Of a DNA stretch of 64,000 nt, positions 53,765 to 61,235 are shown piece after piece. Both the position numbers and the translations under genes were made by a program. The stretch is taken from assembly GCF_007786445.1 (NCBI RefSeq), contig NZ_VNJI01000012.1, positions 1 to 64,000 of the forward strand. The letters are read 5' to 3'. Numbering within the stretch: position 1 is the stretch's first letter; every line of letters begins with the position of its first letter. The notes under the pieces were generated by a model. The model was given only the letters and a program-made list of their open reading frames with translations, did not search any database and was not told where the DNA came from. The stretch is from Paenibacillus cremeus (GTDB lineage: Bacteria; Bacillota; Bacilli; Paenibacillales; NBRC-103111).

Positions 53765-54528
53765 ATTGACCCCTCCTTGTTGCAATTTACACAGGATTGA
53801 ACGCTGTAATTCGTCAACTTTAACGTGTAGTACTCCCATGTATTTTCAAAAGCACGGCGGTTTTCCGGCCGATAATTGACACAATAATCAAGCGCATCTA
53901 CCGGAGCGGCTGGGAGAAGCTCCAGCTGAACCGGGACCGACGGATAAGCCGTGCGGGGATCAAGCGGATTCGGCGTATTGGACAGCACCAGCAGCACATC
54001 CATCTCCGTCCGCAGCGTGACGGTGGCTCCTGCCTGACAATGCGTTTTACTGTAATGCATCTGTCCCTCTTCGTCGCAGAACACTTTGGAGAACAGGTTG
54101 ACGACCGGCGCCATATCGCGCAGCCCTAGGCCATTTCGCACCAGCTCGACGGCCATATTTTCATGACCGCTCCGCAGCCAGTCATTGCGTAGCTCTTGAT
54201 AGGTCGTCGTTCCATATTTGGCATCGGTAGCCTCACGGGATGTAATGCCGCAGATCGGATCGTGCCAGCCAAGGCTATCCTCGACGAAGCTGGCCAGCAC
54301 CCGGCCGTTGTCGCTCATCAGCACGTGGCCCTTCGTCAGATGGGAGGTATGCTGTGCCTTCAGCGTATCCGGCATATTGTAGCGCTCCGTCAAATCGCTC
54401 GCGTTATACATCATAAGCGCGAGATTCGCGCCCTCCCCCAGTGCCGTAAACCGAAGCAGCTTGCCTCGTCCGATCGTCCCCGACCATTTGCCGCCAGGCT
54501 GAAGCGTCGTTCCCCAAATGATATCCAT
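53761..54528 (-). CDS. Urea carboxylase-associated protein 1 / carboxyguanidine deiminase subunit (DUF1989)
   Basis: The protein has 255 residues. The ATG at 54528 has GGAGGG upstream; the upstream in-frame extension would run into the riboswitch terminator. It shares the DUF1989 layout with the next gene: GRGKLLRFTALGEGANLALM, SFVEDSLGWHDPICGITSRE and LRDMAPVVNLFSKVFCDEEG. It is the first gene of the operon and directly downstream of the minus-strand guanidine-I riboswitch. It probably forms a heterodimer with the product of 53114. Confidence 0.87.
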   Translation of the reverse strand: MDIIWGTTLQPGGKWSGTIGRGKLLRFTALGEGANLALMMYNASDLTERYNMPDTLKAQHTSHLTKGHVLMSDNGRVLASFVEDSLGWHDPICGITSREATDAKYGTTTYQELRNDWLRSGHENMAVELVRNGLGLRDMAPVVNLFSKVFCDEEGQMHYSKTHCQAGATVTLRTEMDVLLVLSNTPNPLDPRTAYPSVPVQLELLPAAPVDALDYCVNYRPENRRAFENTWEYYTLKLTNYSVQSCVNCNKEGSI

Positions 54529-54565
54529 CCTGTTTCCCTCCAATGGTTGAGTTCTGTAGTTAAAC

Positions 54566-54607
54566 AAAAAGGAGACATCACAAGACAGGCGTCTTGATGA
54601 TATCTCC
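54566..54607 (-). terminator. Expression-platform terminator of the minus-strand guanidine-I riboswitch
   Basis: On the minus strand GGAGATATCATCAAGAC and GTCTTGTGATGTCTCC form a 16-bp stem (with wobble pairs) with a GCCT loop, followed by TTTTTG. Its left arm overlaps the 3' part of the aptamer, the layout of a ligand-dependent antitermination switch. Confidence 0.85.
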
Positions 54608-54720
54608 CAGGTTTTTATCCTTCCGTGTCGAACTCTGCCCTACCTCAATGTCAGGTATTATATCAGAGAACGGTTTACTCTCGGACCAGGCCCGGCAGCA
54701 CCGGCGGAACCCTAGTAAAC
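54603..54720 (-). promoter_or_regulatory. Guanidine-I (ykkC) riboswitch controlling the carboxylase operon
   Basis: The minus strand shows the class hallmarks in order: P1 GTTTACT, CTAGGGTTCCG, CCTGGTCCGAGAG, P1' AGTAAAC, then ACACGGAAGGATAAAAACCT and GGGAG. P1 arms are perfectly complementary. It lies between a promoter (54743-54771) and the terminator at 54566-54607, upstream of the DUF1989 genes. Guanidinium binding is known to turn such genes on by preventing termination. Confidence 0.92.
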
Positions 54721-54742
54721 GAATTATTCAGTTGTGTTAATA

Positions 54743-54771
54743 AACATAACACCACAATAGGGTACTGTCAA
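54743..54771 (-). promoter_or_regulatory. Promoter of the guanidine carboxylase operon
   Basis: A perfect TTGACA (54771-54766) is separated by 17 bases from TATGTT (54748-54743) on the minus strand, just upstream of the riboswitch aptamer. Confidence 0.75.
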
Positions 54772-54864
54772 CGATTTTCGTTTAATATGATTTCCACACC
54801 TATGAAATAAGCGCACAAAATATGACACCCATTATTGAAAGCACGCTTTTTTTCCAAAATCATC

Positions 54865-54893
54865 TTTTCAAAACCAAATTAACATGTTATATT
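54865..54893 (+). promoter_or_regulatory. Probable promoter of the APC permease
   Basis: TTTTCA (54865-54870) and TATATT (54888-54893) have 17-base spacing, about 30 bases before the plus-strand aptamer. The -35 matches consensus at four positions. Confidence 0.5.
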
Positions 54894-54922
54894 AACTGAC
54901 ATGCAATAACAGCATAGTTTAA

Positions 54923-55023
54923 TCGTCTTCTAGGGTTCCGCGGTGGTGCAAATCATCATCGGTCCGGTCCGAGAGAAGACGCACAGCGCAGCTGTGTACA
55001 CGGAGGGATAAAAGCCCGGGAGG
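54923..55023 (+). promoter_or_regulatory. Guanidine-I (ykkC) riboswitch controlling the APC permease
   Basis: Hallmarks in order: P1 GTCTTCT, CTAGGGTTCCG, GGTCCGAGAG, P1' AGAAGAC, then ACACGGAGGGATAAAAGCCC and GGGAG. This is the second copy of the class in the intergenic region, facing the opposite way to the one at 54603-54720. It is followed by a terminator and then the permease gene. Confidence 0.93.
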
Positions 55024-55059
55024 ATATCGGAATCGGATATCTCCCTCGCTTTTTTTTAT
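55015..55059 (+). terminator. Expression-platform terminator of the plus-strand guanidine-I riboswitch
   Basis: GGGAG(G)ATATC pairs with GATATCTCCC around GGAATCG, followed after CTCGC by eight T. It overlaps the 3' end of the aptamer. Confidence 0.8.
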
Positions 55060-55092
55060 TTTCAGCCTAACCGTCTAAGGGAGTGTCGGAGC

Positions 55093-56436
55093 ATGAGTTC
55101 TAAAGTATCGCTGAAGCAAACGTTAACGCTATTTCAAGTCGTCTATTTGGGGTTGGCCTGGATGACTCCCATGATTTATTTCTCCATCTATGGGATCGCC
55201 TACCAAACCTCGGAAGGGATGCTGACACAGTCATACCTCCTGGCCTTTGTTGCGATCTTCTTCACCGCCTACAGCTATGGCATCATGTCCAAAACCTTCT
55301 CTGCATCCGGCTCCGCCTACACGTATGTCAAACAAAGCATGCATCCATATCTCGGCTTTCTGGTCGGCTGGGCGCTGCTGCTGGACTATTTGTTTTCCCC
55401 GCTCATCGCCTGCTTAACCTTCGGGATCTTCATCCACGCGCAGTTCCCGTCCATTCCCGCCGCCGTTCCGATTTTGCTGCTCAATGGGGTGCTCGCCATC
55501 ATCGCGATCATTGGCATCAACTTCTCGGCGCAAATCAGCAAAGTGGTCATCTGGGCGCAAATGATTTTTATCGGCGCGTTCTGCCTATTCCTGTTCCGCA
55601 ACCTTGCCGGCGGCTTGCCCGACCATCTGCACCTGCTCCAGCCGCTAGTTCAAACCGATGTGCCGTTCTCCACGATCGTAGCCGGCGCTTCGATCATTTG
55701 CTTTTCCTTTCTAGGCTTCGACTCTGTGACCACCATGGCAGAAGAAACCATACAGCCCGAGAAAACGATCCCCCGTGCCATTATGATCATCATCATCGTA
55801 GCCAGTATCCTCTACATCACGCCATCGTATCTCACTCAGCTGGCACTTCCGCAGGTCACCTTTATCGATATCGATTCAGCCGGCTTTGAAATCGTCAAGC
55901 TCGTCGGGGGGGCCGCACTCAGCGCCGTGTTTATCACCGTACTGATCATGGCGATTTTCACGCAGGGTTTGTCCTCGGTTACTACCGTCTCTCGTCTGCT
56001 GTTCGTCATGGGCCGGGACGCCACCCTGCCCCCGCGCGTGTTCGGGCATTTGCATCCGAAGTTCAAAACCCCGACCATGAACATCATTCTGGTCAGCCTA
56101 TTCTCCCTGCTGGCGCTCGTCATCAGTCTCGATACGGCGGTCAAATTTGTCAATTTCGGCGCGCTGTCCGCCTTTACCTTCGTGAACCTGTCCGTGATCG
56201 CCCAGCGGTATATCAAAGACCGGCAGCGCTCGCTGAAGCAAACATTCCTGTACCTGGTCTTTCCGCTGACAGGCGCCGGATTTATCGGCTGGCTGCTGTC
56301 CTTGCTCGATCATACCGCGCTCTATACGGGCCTCATCTGGGTACTTCTCGGCGCGGCGTACCATTATTTGAAAACCCGCACACCCCAACTGGCGAAGCTC
56401 AAGCCGATGCGCCAAGCCGACTCTACACGCACATAA
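55093..56436 (+). CDS. APC-superfamily permease, probable guanidine importer
   Basis: This 447-residue protein has about twelve membrane segments. Start MSSKVSLKQTLTLFQVVYLG. APC features: SYGIMSKTFSASGSAYTYVK, FSFLGFDSVTTMAEETIQPE and KTIPRAIMIIIIVASILYIT. Amino-acid and polyamine permeases of this superfamily import cationic or amino substrates. Control by a guanidine-I riboswitch and divergence from the guanidine-degrading operon point to guanidine import (inference). Export is possible but less likely next to a catabolic operon. Confidence 0.85.
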   Translation: MSSKVSLKQTLTLFQVVYLGLAWMTPMIYFSIYGIAYQTSEGMLTQSYLLAFVAIFFTAYSYGIMSKTFSASGSAYTYVKQSMHPYLGFLVGWALLLDYLFSPLIACLTFGIFIHAQFPSIPAAVPILLLNGVLAIIAIIGINFSAQISKVVIWAQMIFIGAFCLFLFRNLAGGLPDHLHLLQPLVQTDVPFSTIVAGASIICFSFLGFDSVTTMAEETIQPEKTIPRAIMIIIIVASILYITPSYLTQLALPQVTFIDIDSAGFEIVKLVGGAALSAVFITVLIMAIFTQGLSSVTTVSRLLFVMGRDATLPPRVFGHLHPKFKTPTMNIILVSLFSLLALVISLDTAVKFVNFGALSAFTFVNLSVIAQRYIKDRQRSLKQTFLYLVFPLTGAGFIGWLLSLLDHTALYTGLIWVLLGAAYHYLKTRTPQLAKLKPMRQADSTRT

Positions 56437-56442
56437 TCGCAT

Positions 56443-56487
56443 CAAAAAAGGAACCGCCCGGACCTTTGGCCCAAACGGTTCCTTTCT
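56443..56487. terminator. Bidirectional terminator after the APC permease
   Basis: AAAGGAACCG and CGGTTCCTTT form the outer stem with inner GGACC/GGCC pairing, flanked by an A-run and followed by a short T-rich stretch. Confidence 0.8.
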
Positions 56488-56500
56488 CATTCACACATCC

Positions 56501-56925
56501 CTACCCTCCCGCCCGAACGCCTCGCAGCGCTGCGATCACGAAGAGCGCCGCAATTTCCATCTCCACGGCGAGCACGCCCGCTTTTTGATACTTCTTATGC
56601 GGAAGTTCCTCAACCCCAGTGAAGAAAGCGTCCAGCGTCAGCGTAATTCCCTTCGCTACCGGAGCCTGCTGCTCCAGCGCCTCTTGATAGAGGGCGTCCG
56701 CCACTTCGACAACGTCTTGACGCCCGCCCGGATCAGCTCCTCAAAGCACACCGTCGCTCCCGGCGAGCCTACACCGTGACTGACCACGGCCATCGCCACG
56801 CCGTTTTTTTCGCCTACGAACGTACGGTACCCCCGGCTGAGCGCCAGCTCTCTGGCCCCGTCCAGCTTGGCCGCAATGGCCTCCGCCCGCTTCGGGTCTC
56901 CGCACACAATCGCGTATAGTCAACG
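56501..56925 (-). pseudogene. Nucleoside phosphorylase (uridine/purine type), truncated and frameshifted
   Basis: Two overlapping minus-strand frames give parts of one PNP/UDP-family enzyme. The first reads YAIVCGDPKRAEAIAAKLDG, YRTFVGEKNGVAMAVVSHGV and GSPGATVCFEELIRAGVKTL. The second reads VADALYQEALEQQAPVAKGI and AGVLAVEMEIAALFVIAALR. The first residues before YAIVCGDP are missing with no start codon. The central catalytic stretch (R-x-G-T-x-G) between the two parts is deleted. The remaining length is under 150 residues instead of about 250. It is a dead gene that once would have cleaved nucleosides, the substrate class of the importer at 386-5106. Confidence 0.8.
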
Positions 56926-57208
56926 CTTTTTCGACATTTTTCTTACATGGGAATAGGTTCCATTCGACACTGTTCAACAACTCGGATTCCTTGATGTGAC
57001 AATGATTCTCAGCATTTTTCTAAAGTATATTTATAATAAAGAATTCCTTAGGCGATACGACAAATTTCTACAAGAGATCAGGTTTACAAGTAGGACTTTT
57101 GTTATATATCATATCGTAGTATGAATAATACTAAATTTTAGTAAAGTTTTAACTACTCGGTTCCATAAGTCTGAAGGATTCGGCAGGGACAGCAGCGAGG
57201 GGAACGTC

Positions 57209-58291
57209 ATGAGAAAAGTACACATCAGCTCCGCTAGATCCGGGGATGTCCTCGGCAAGCCCATCTGGTCGGCGAACGGCACCATCCTGCTCGGCGTCGG
57301 CGTCAAGCTTAGCGATCGATATATCGAGCTTTTAAAAAGCTATGGTATTGATTACCTCTACCTGGAGGACCAGTTCACATCGGATATTATCCCTGAAAAT
57401 ATCATTCGAGACGAAACTCGAAAAAAAGCGGTCGAAACCGTTTACAAAACGATGGTCGACCTAACGAAGGCTCCGCAGATGAAAAGCAAGGCATCCAATC
57501 CCATGATGGGACAAACCTTCGATAAAATTTTCAGTGAAATTATGATTGATATCGCCAGCAGGAAGGATATGCTGATTAGCCTTTCCAACCTGCATTTAAA
57601 AGAGGGCTATTTATTTCACCATTCCGTGAACGTTGCGATTTTGGCGGGCATTTTGGGGGTAGCGAAGGGCTACAACCGCACTCGGCTCATGGAGCTTGGC
57701 GTGGGAGCCCTGCTCTTTGACGTCGGCATGACGGTATTCCCGGACGAGCTGTGGCAGAAGAGCACCGATTTCACCAACGAGCAAAAGGAACGGATCAAGA
57801 ACCATACGGAAGAAGGCTATAACCTGCTTCGCAAGCAGTTTGATATCTCTCTTGTATCCGCTCATTGTGCGCTTCAGCATCATGAACGATTCGACGGTAC
57901 CGGTTATCCCCGAGGGCTGAAAGGGAAAGAAATCCACGAGTTTGCGCAGATTGTGGCCATCGCGGACGTCTTCGATGCTCTAACCTCGCCCCGGTCGTAT
58001 CGGCATGCGTATTCCCAAAGCGAAGCGATCGAGTTTCTCTATGCCAACGGCAATCAATGGTTCGATATCGAGCTCATTCGCATCTTTTGCAGCCATATTG
58101 CCTTGTATCCGATTGCATCCACGGTCCTGCTGAATACCGGCCAGGTCGGGGTCGTCGCTTCGATTAACCCGTTGGCCTCTAACCGGCCGGTCATCCGAAT
58201 TATTCAAGAGCCGGATGGGTCCGCCGTACGCTCTGCTTATGAGGTCGATTTGAGTCAACAGATCAACTTAACGATCCAGAAGACGTTATAA
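57209..58291 (+). CDS. HD-GYP domain protein with degenerate HD motif
   Basis: The protein has 360 residues. The N-terminal region (1-110) has no recognised domain. The HD-GYP domain runs about 115-310: LFHHSVNVAILAG, ELGVGALLFDVGMTVFPDEL, IKNHTEEGYNLL and LQHHERFDGTGYPRGLKG. The defining HD pair is changed to Phe170-Asp171, so one metal-ligand His is missing, while the GYP motif is intact. Catalysis of c-di-GMP hydrolysis is therefore doubtful; it may act as a binding partner. GAGGGG precedes the ATG. It forms an apparent operon with 58308 and 59369. Confidence 0.85.
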   Translation: MRKVHISSARSGDVLGKPIWSANGTILLGVGVKLSDRYIELLKSYGIDYLYLEDQFTSDIIPENIIRDETRKKAVETVYKTMVDLTKAPQMKSKASNPMMGQTFDKIFSEIMIDIASRKDMLISLSNLHLKEGYLFHHSVNVAILAGILGVAKGYNRTRLMELGVGALLFDVGMTVFPDELWQKSTDFTNEQKERIKNHTEEGYNLLRKQFDISLVSAHCALQHHERFDGTGYPRGLKGKEIHEFAQIVAIADVFDALTSPRSYRHAYSQSEAIEFLYANGNQWFDIELIRIFCSHIALYPIASTVLLNTGQVGVVASINPLASNRPVIRIIQEPDGSAVRSAYEVDLSQQINLTIQKTL

Positions 58292-58307
58292 CTAGGAGCC
58301 ATGTACC

Positions 58308-59318
58308 ATGAGAACAAATTTGCTGCCTTTGGTTGGACGGCGACTAAGAAGAGATCTAATGAATCATTCCGGCGTTACGTTGGTCCCCAGTGGGGTGATC
58401 CTTACAAAGGAACATCTCCAGCTTATTCATAATCATGGCATCTCGTTTGCCGATATCGTTAAAATGACGGAACAGACCGCATACCCCCATGACCTGCTGA
58501 TCCAGGAGGCCTCAGAGGAAATGCGTGAGGTGTTCCATAGCATGAAAATCAATGAGCGCGTCCCCATCGAGGATATCAGCAATAAGGTCCTGCCGTCTCT
58601 GTATCACATGGCGGAATCCGTGGATTTGTCCGGACTGCTCTCCGGCATCCAGTCCAAGGACGATTATACATACCGGCACAACATCGGGGTCGGAGTCATT
58701 TCCACGATGATCGGAAAATGGCTGCGGCTGAGCAATGAAGACCTGGAGGAGCTTACGCTGGCGGCCACCTTGCACGATGTCGGGAAAGTATGGATCCCGG
58801 ACAACATCTTGAATAAAACCGGCAAATTTACGCCCGAAGAGCTGGCCGTCATGAAGCAGCATGCCCAGCTGGGCTATAACATTCTCCGCCGGACGCCGGG
58901 CACCTCGGAGCGTGTCGCCCTTGTAGCCTTGCAGCATCATGAGCGGGAAGACGGCGGCGGGTACCCCTATGGAATTCAGGGAAACCGAATCGATTTTTTC
59001 AGCAAAATTGTAGCGGTAGCGGACGTGTTCCACGCGATGAGCACCAATCGGGTCTACCGTGGAGCGATTCCTTTTTTCAAGGTGGTCTCCACGATCGCGG
59101 AAGGCGGCTACACGCAATTCGACCCGATGATCGCTGCCGTGTTCACGCAGCGCATGATGGAGCTGGCCATTGGAAGCACCGTCATCCTAAGCGACGGGCG
59201 AGAAGGAACCATCCGCATGGTGCACGCAAGTGACCCGCTTCATCCTTTGGTGCAGCTGGGAACAGAGTACATTGATCTGCATCAGCAGCGCTCGATCTCG
59301 CTCGTTCATATCTCGTAA
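58308..59318 (+). CDS. HD-GYP domain c-di-GMP phosphodiesterase
   Basis: The 336-residue protein contains all canonical elements: DDYTYRHNIGVGV, LAATLHDVGKVWIPD (HD at residues 156-157), MKQHAQLGYNILRR, LQHHEREDGGGYPYGIQG and DVFHAMSTNRVY. The N-terminal 110 residues are a helical region of unknown role, similar in layout to the preceding gene. It should degrade c-di-GMP. AGGAG lies ten bases before the ATG, 16 bases after the previous stop, so the two are co-transcribed and may heterodimerise. Confidence 0.9.
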   Translation: MRTNLLPLVGRRLRRDLMNHSGVTLVPSGVILTKEHLQLIHNHGISFADIVKMTEQTAYPHDLLIQEASEEMREVFHSMKINERVPIEDISNKVLPSLYHMAESVDLSGLLSGIQSKDDYTYRHNIGVGVISTMIGKWLRLSNEDLEELTLAATLHDVGKVWIPDNILNKTGKFTPEELAVMKQHAQLGYNILRRTPGTSERVALVALQHHEREDGGGYPYGIQGNRIDFFSKIVAVADVFHAMSTNRVYRGAIPFFKVVSTIAEGGYTQFDPMIAAVFTQRMMELAIGSTVILSDGREGTIRMVHASDPLHPLVQLGTEYIDLHQQRSISLVHIS

Positions 59319-59368
59319 CGAATCGCAGCTTTTACCGCTTTGAATACGTCGTCTGAGGAGTGATCGGC

Positions 59369-59731
59369 TTGGCAACAATTATGGTCGTAGATGATGCCGC
59401 GTTTATGCGGACGATGCTCAAAATGATTCTTAGCGAACTGGGACACCAGGTCATAGAGGAAGCCGCTAACGGAGAGGAGGCCGTGCATTTTTATAAAGCG
59501 CACCGGCCGGATCTTGTGATGATGGACATCGTCATGCCGGTGAAGGACGGGCTGTTGGCGCTAAAAGAGATCCGCGCCTTCGATCCGAATGCCGTCGTCA
59601 TTATGTGCACCGCCGTGGGGCAGCAGCGAAACGTTGTCGACGCCATTCAGTCGGGGGCTAGAGACTTTCTTGTGAAACCGTTTTCTAAGGAGCGAATTCT
59701 AGATTCCCTCCGTAGGCTCACGACGGCTTAA
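59369..59731 (+). CDS. Single-domain CheY-like response regulator
   Basis: The protein has 120 residues. A TTG at 59369 with GAGGAG eight bases upstream gives MATIMVVDDAAFMRTMLKMI. A GTG at 59360 lies too close to the ribosome site. Receiver hallmarks: DD pair near residue 8, phospho-Asp in PDLVMMDIVMPVKDG, IMCTAVG and Lys in ARDFLVKPFSKE. There is no output domain. It follows two HD-GYP genes by 50 bp and may link a kinase to them or to the flagellar motor. Confidence 0.87.
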   Translation: MATIMVVDDAAFMRTMLKMILSELGHQVIEEAANGEEAVHFYKAHRPDLVMMDIVMPVKDGLLALKEIRAFDPNAVVIMCTAVGQQRNVVDAIQSGARDFLVKPFSKERILDSLRRLTTA

Positions 59732-59760
59732 CCGACGGACCGGAGGGGGCTTATAGTACA

Positions 59761-59784
59761 GAGGAATTTCCAATCCAATTCCTC
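59761..59784. other. Hairpin at the 3' end of the sulfite-oxidase-like gene
   Basis: GAGGAATT and AATTCCTC form a perfect 8-bp inverted repeat around an 8-base loop. It overlaps the stop codon at 59783-59785. No T-run follows on the minus strand, so it is a weak terminator candidate only. Confidence 0.35.
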
Positions 59785-60349
59785 AATCAAAATCATACCT
59801 CTGCTCTTCCCACGGATCTCCGTACATGTGATACCCGTTGCGCTCCCAGAAGCCGGGCTTATCCTTCGCCATGAACTCGATGCCCCGCAGCCACTTCGCG
59901 CTTTTCCAAAAGTATAAATGCGGGACGACCGCACGCACCGGATACCCATGCTCCGGCGACAGCAGTTGTCCGTTGTGCCGAAAGCCGAGGAACGATGTCT
60001 CCCGCAGGAAATCGGCGAGCGGCAAATTAGTCGACCAGCCGTGCTCGGCATGCAGCATAACGTACTGCGCCTCCGGCTTCAGCTTCACCCGCTGCATGAT
60101 CGTGGTCACGCCCACGCCCTCCCATACATTATCGAGCTTGGACCAGGTTGTGACGCAGTGAATGTCGTTCTTGAATTCCTGCTTCGGCAGCGCCATAAAC
60201 TCTTTATAGCTGAAAGAGACGTCCTCCTCTACCAGCCCGAACACCTTCAAATCCCACTTGCTCATATCGTTATAATAAGGCACACTGCCATAATGCAGCA
60301 CTGGAAATCCCTCGGTCAGCGTCTGACCTGGAGGTACGCGATCCTTCAT
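59783..60349 (-). CDS. Sulfite-oxidase-like molybdopterin oxidoreductase
   Basis: This 188-residue protein is of the small sulfite oxidase/YuiH-type fold. The molybdenum-ligand Cys lies in NDIHCVTTWSKLDNVWEGVG. Other conserved parts are VMLHAEHGWSTNLPLADFLR, PEHGYPVRAVVPHLYFWKSA and KWLRGIEF. There is no signal peptide or haem domain, so it is probably cytosolic. It needs molybdenum cofactor made by genes elsewhere. The substrate is unknown. GAGGGG precedes the ATG. Confidence 0.88.
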   Translation of the reverse strand: MKDRVPPGQTLTEGFPVLHYGSVPYYNDMSKWDLKVFGLVEEDVSFSYKEFMALPKQEFKNDIHCVTTWSKLDNVWEGVGVTTIMQRVKLKPEAQYVMLHAEHGWSTNLPLADFLRETSFLGFRHNGQLLSPEHGYPVRAVVPHLYFWKSAKWLRGIEFMAKDKPGFWERNGYHMYGDPWEEQRYDFD

Positions 60350-60586
60350 ACCGTTCCCCTCACATTCACTTCATAATTCACCTGCGTTTAGTATATCCCA
60401 AAAGACGATGCTTCCTTACCAAAGCTTAGGAAAACAATGTCAACCCCGCCAGCGCAAACATCTTCAAAGCGATCGGGGATTGTGTTAGAATAAGTCTGTT
60501 GACTGATTTACGCCATTAACTGTTAATTCCGTTACGCTTGTGCTCTGTACAGTCAACAATCGTAACCATCTGGGGGATTTGCAAAC

Positions 60587-61168
60587 ATGACCACGAAAAA
60601 ATGGCTTTACTTATACGCATCCATCATTCTATTTTTAGGTCTTATTGGGATGGCTGTTTTTAATGAATCTACTTATTTTCTGTATGCCGCGAGCGCGCTG
60701 CCGATACTGATCGTCATCTTCCTTCCGGACAGGGATCAGGCTCAGTACATTCCAGCCAAACGGAGCAAGAACAAGAAAATAAGCATCACCAAGCAAGCGG
60801 CCGGCGGAGAAGCAACGCTCTCGATCGCCTTTCCGGCGGGCTATGTGCAGTGGAAACGCAGCAAGCTGTACTTCCACTTGGACAGCATCACCGAAGCGGA
60901 AGCAGCCGGTACGTCGGAAGCAAGATCAGCTTCGCTGTCCGTCCTGCCGTTCGACTTAAGCGTTCATCCCCGGAAGCAAGGCTGGATCGGAATCGATCTC
61001 GCGCAGATGGCTGAGCGTACCCGCGGCCTCGCCTATACGACGGACGAGGTGAACCGCTTCGTCATCCGCATGAGCGACCTGGAGCAGGCCGCCCTGCAGA
61101 TGAGTGTCGCCAGCAAAGTCGACGCTGCTGCATCCACAGCAGCCAACAATAAGACGCTGCAAGCCTAG
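60587..61168 (+). CDS. Membrane-anchored hypothetical protein, 193 aa
   Basis: Two hydrophobic segments close together near the N-terminus (LYLYASIILFLGLIGMAVF and FLYAASALPILIVIFLP) are followed by a basic KRSKNKK stretch and a soluble domain of about 140 residues with alternating beta-type sequence (ATLSIAFPAGYVQWKRSKLY, LSVLPFDLSVHPRKQGWIG). No family is recognised. GGGGGA lies ten bases before the ATG. It is a single gene ending at the hairpin 61186-61235. Confidence 0.7.
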   Translation: MTTKKWLYLYASIILFLGLIGMAVFNESTYFLYAASALPILIVIFLPDRDQAQYIPAKRSKNKKISITKQAAGGEATLSIAFPAGYVQWKRSKLYFHLDSITEAEAAGTSEARSASLSVLPFDLSVHPRKQGWIGIDLAQMAERTRGLAYTTDEVNRFVIRMSDLEQAALQMSVASKVDAAASTAANNKTLQA

Positions 61169-61185
61169 GCAGCAGCGAATACAAC

Positions 61186-61235
61186 AAATAGCGGATGGAG
61201 AGCCCGGTTTGGAGGAGCTTCCATCCGCTATTTTG
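61186..61235. terminator. Bidirectional terminator between convergent genes
   Basis: AAATAGCGGATGGAAG-type arms (61186-61200 and 61218-61234) form a stem of about 14 bp, flanked by A-rich and T-rich sequence. Confidence 0.8.

Noticed and set aside
54529-54567. Upstream extension of the DUF1989 gene at 53761
   Set aside because: It would begin inside the riboswitch terminator. The ATG at 54528 has a proper ribosome site.
57100-57145. TAGTAT/ATACTA inverted repeat upstream of the HD-GYP operon
   Set aside because: Too short and AT-rich to support as an operator from one instance.
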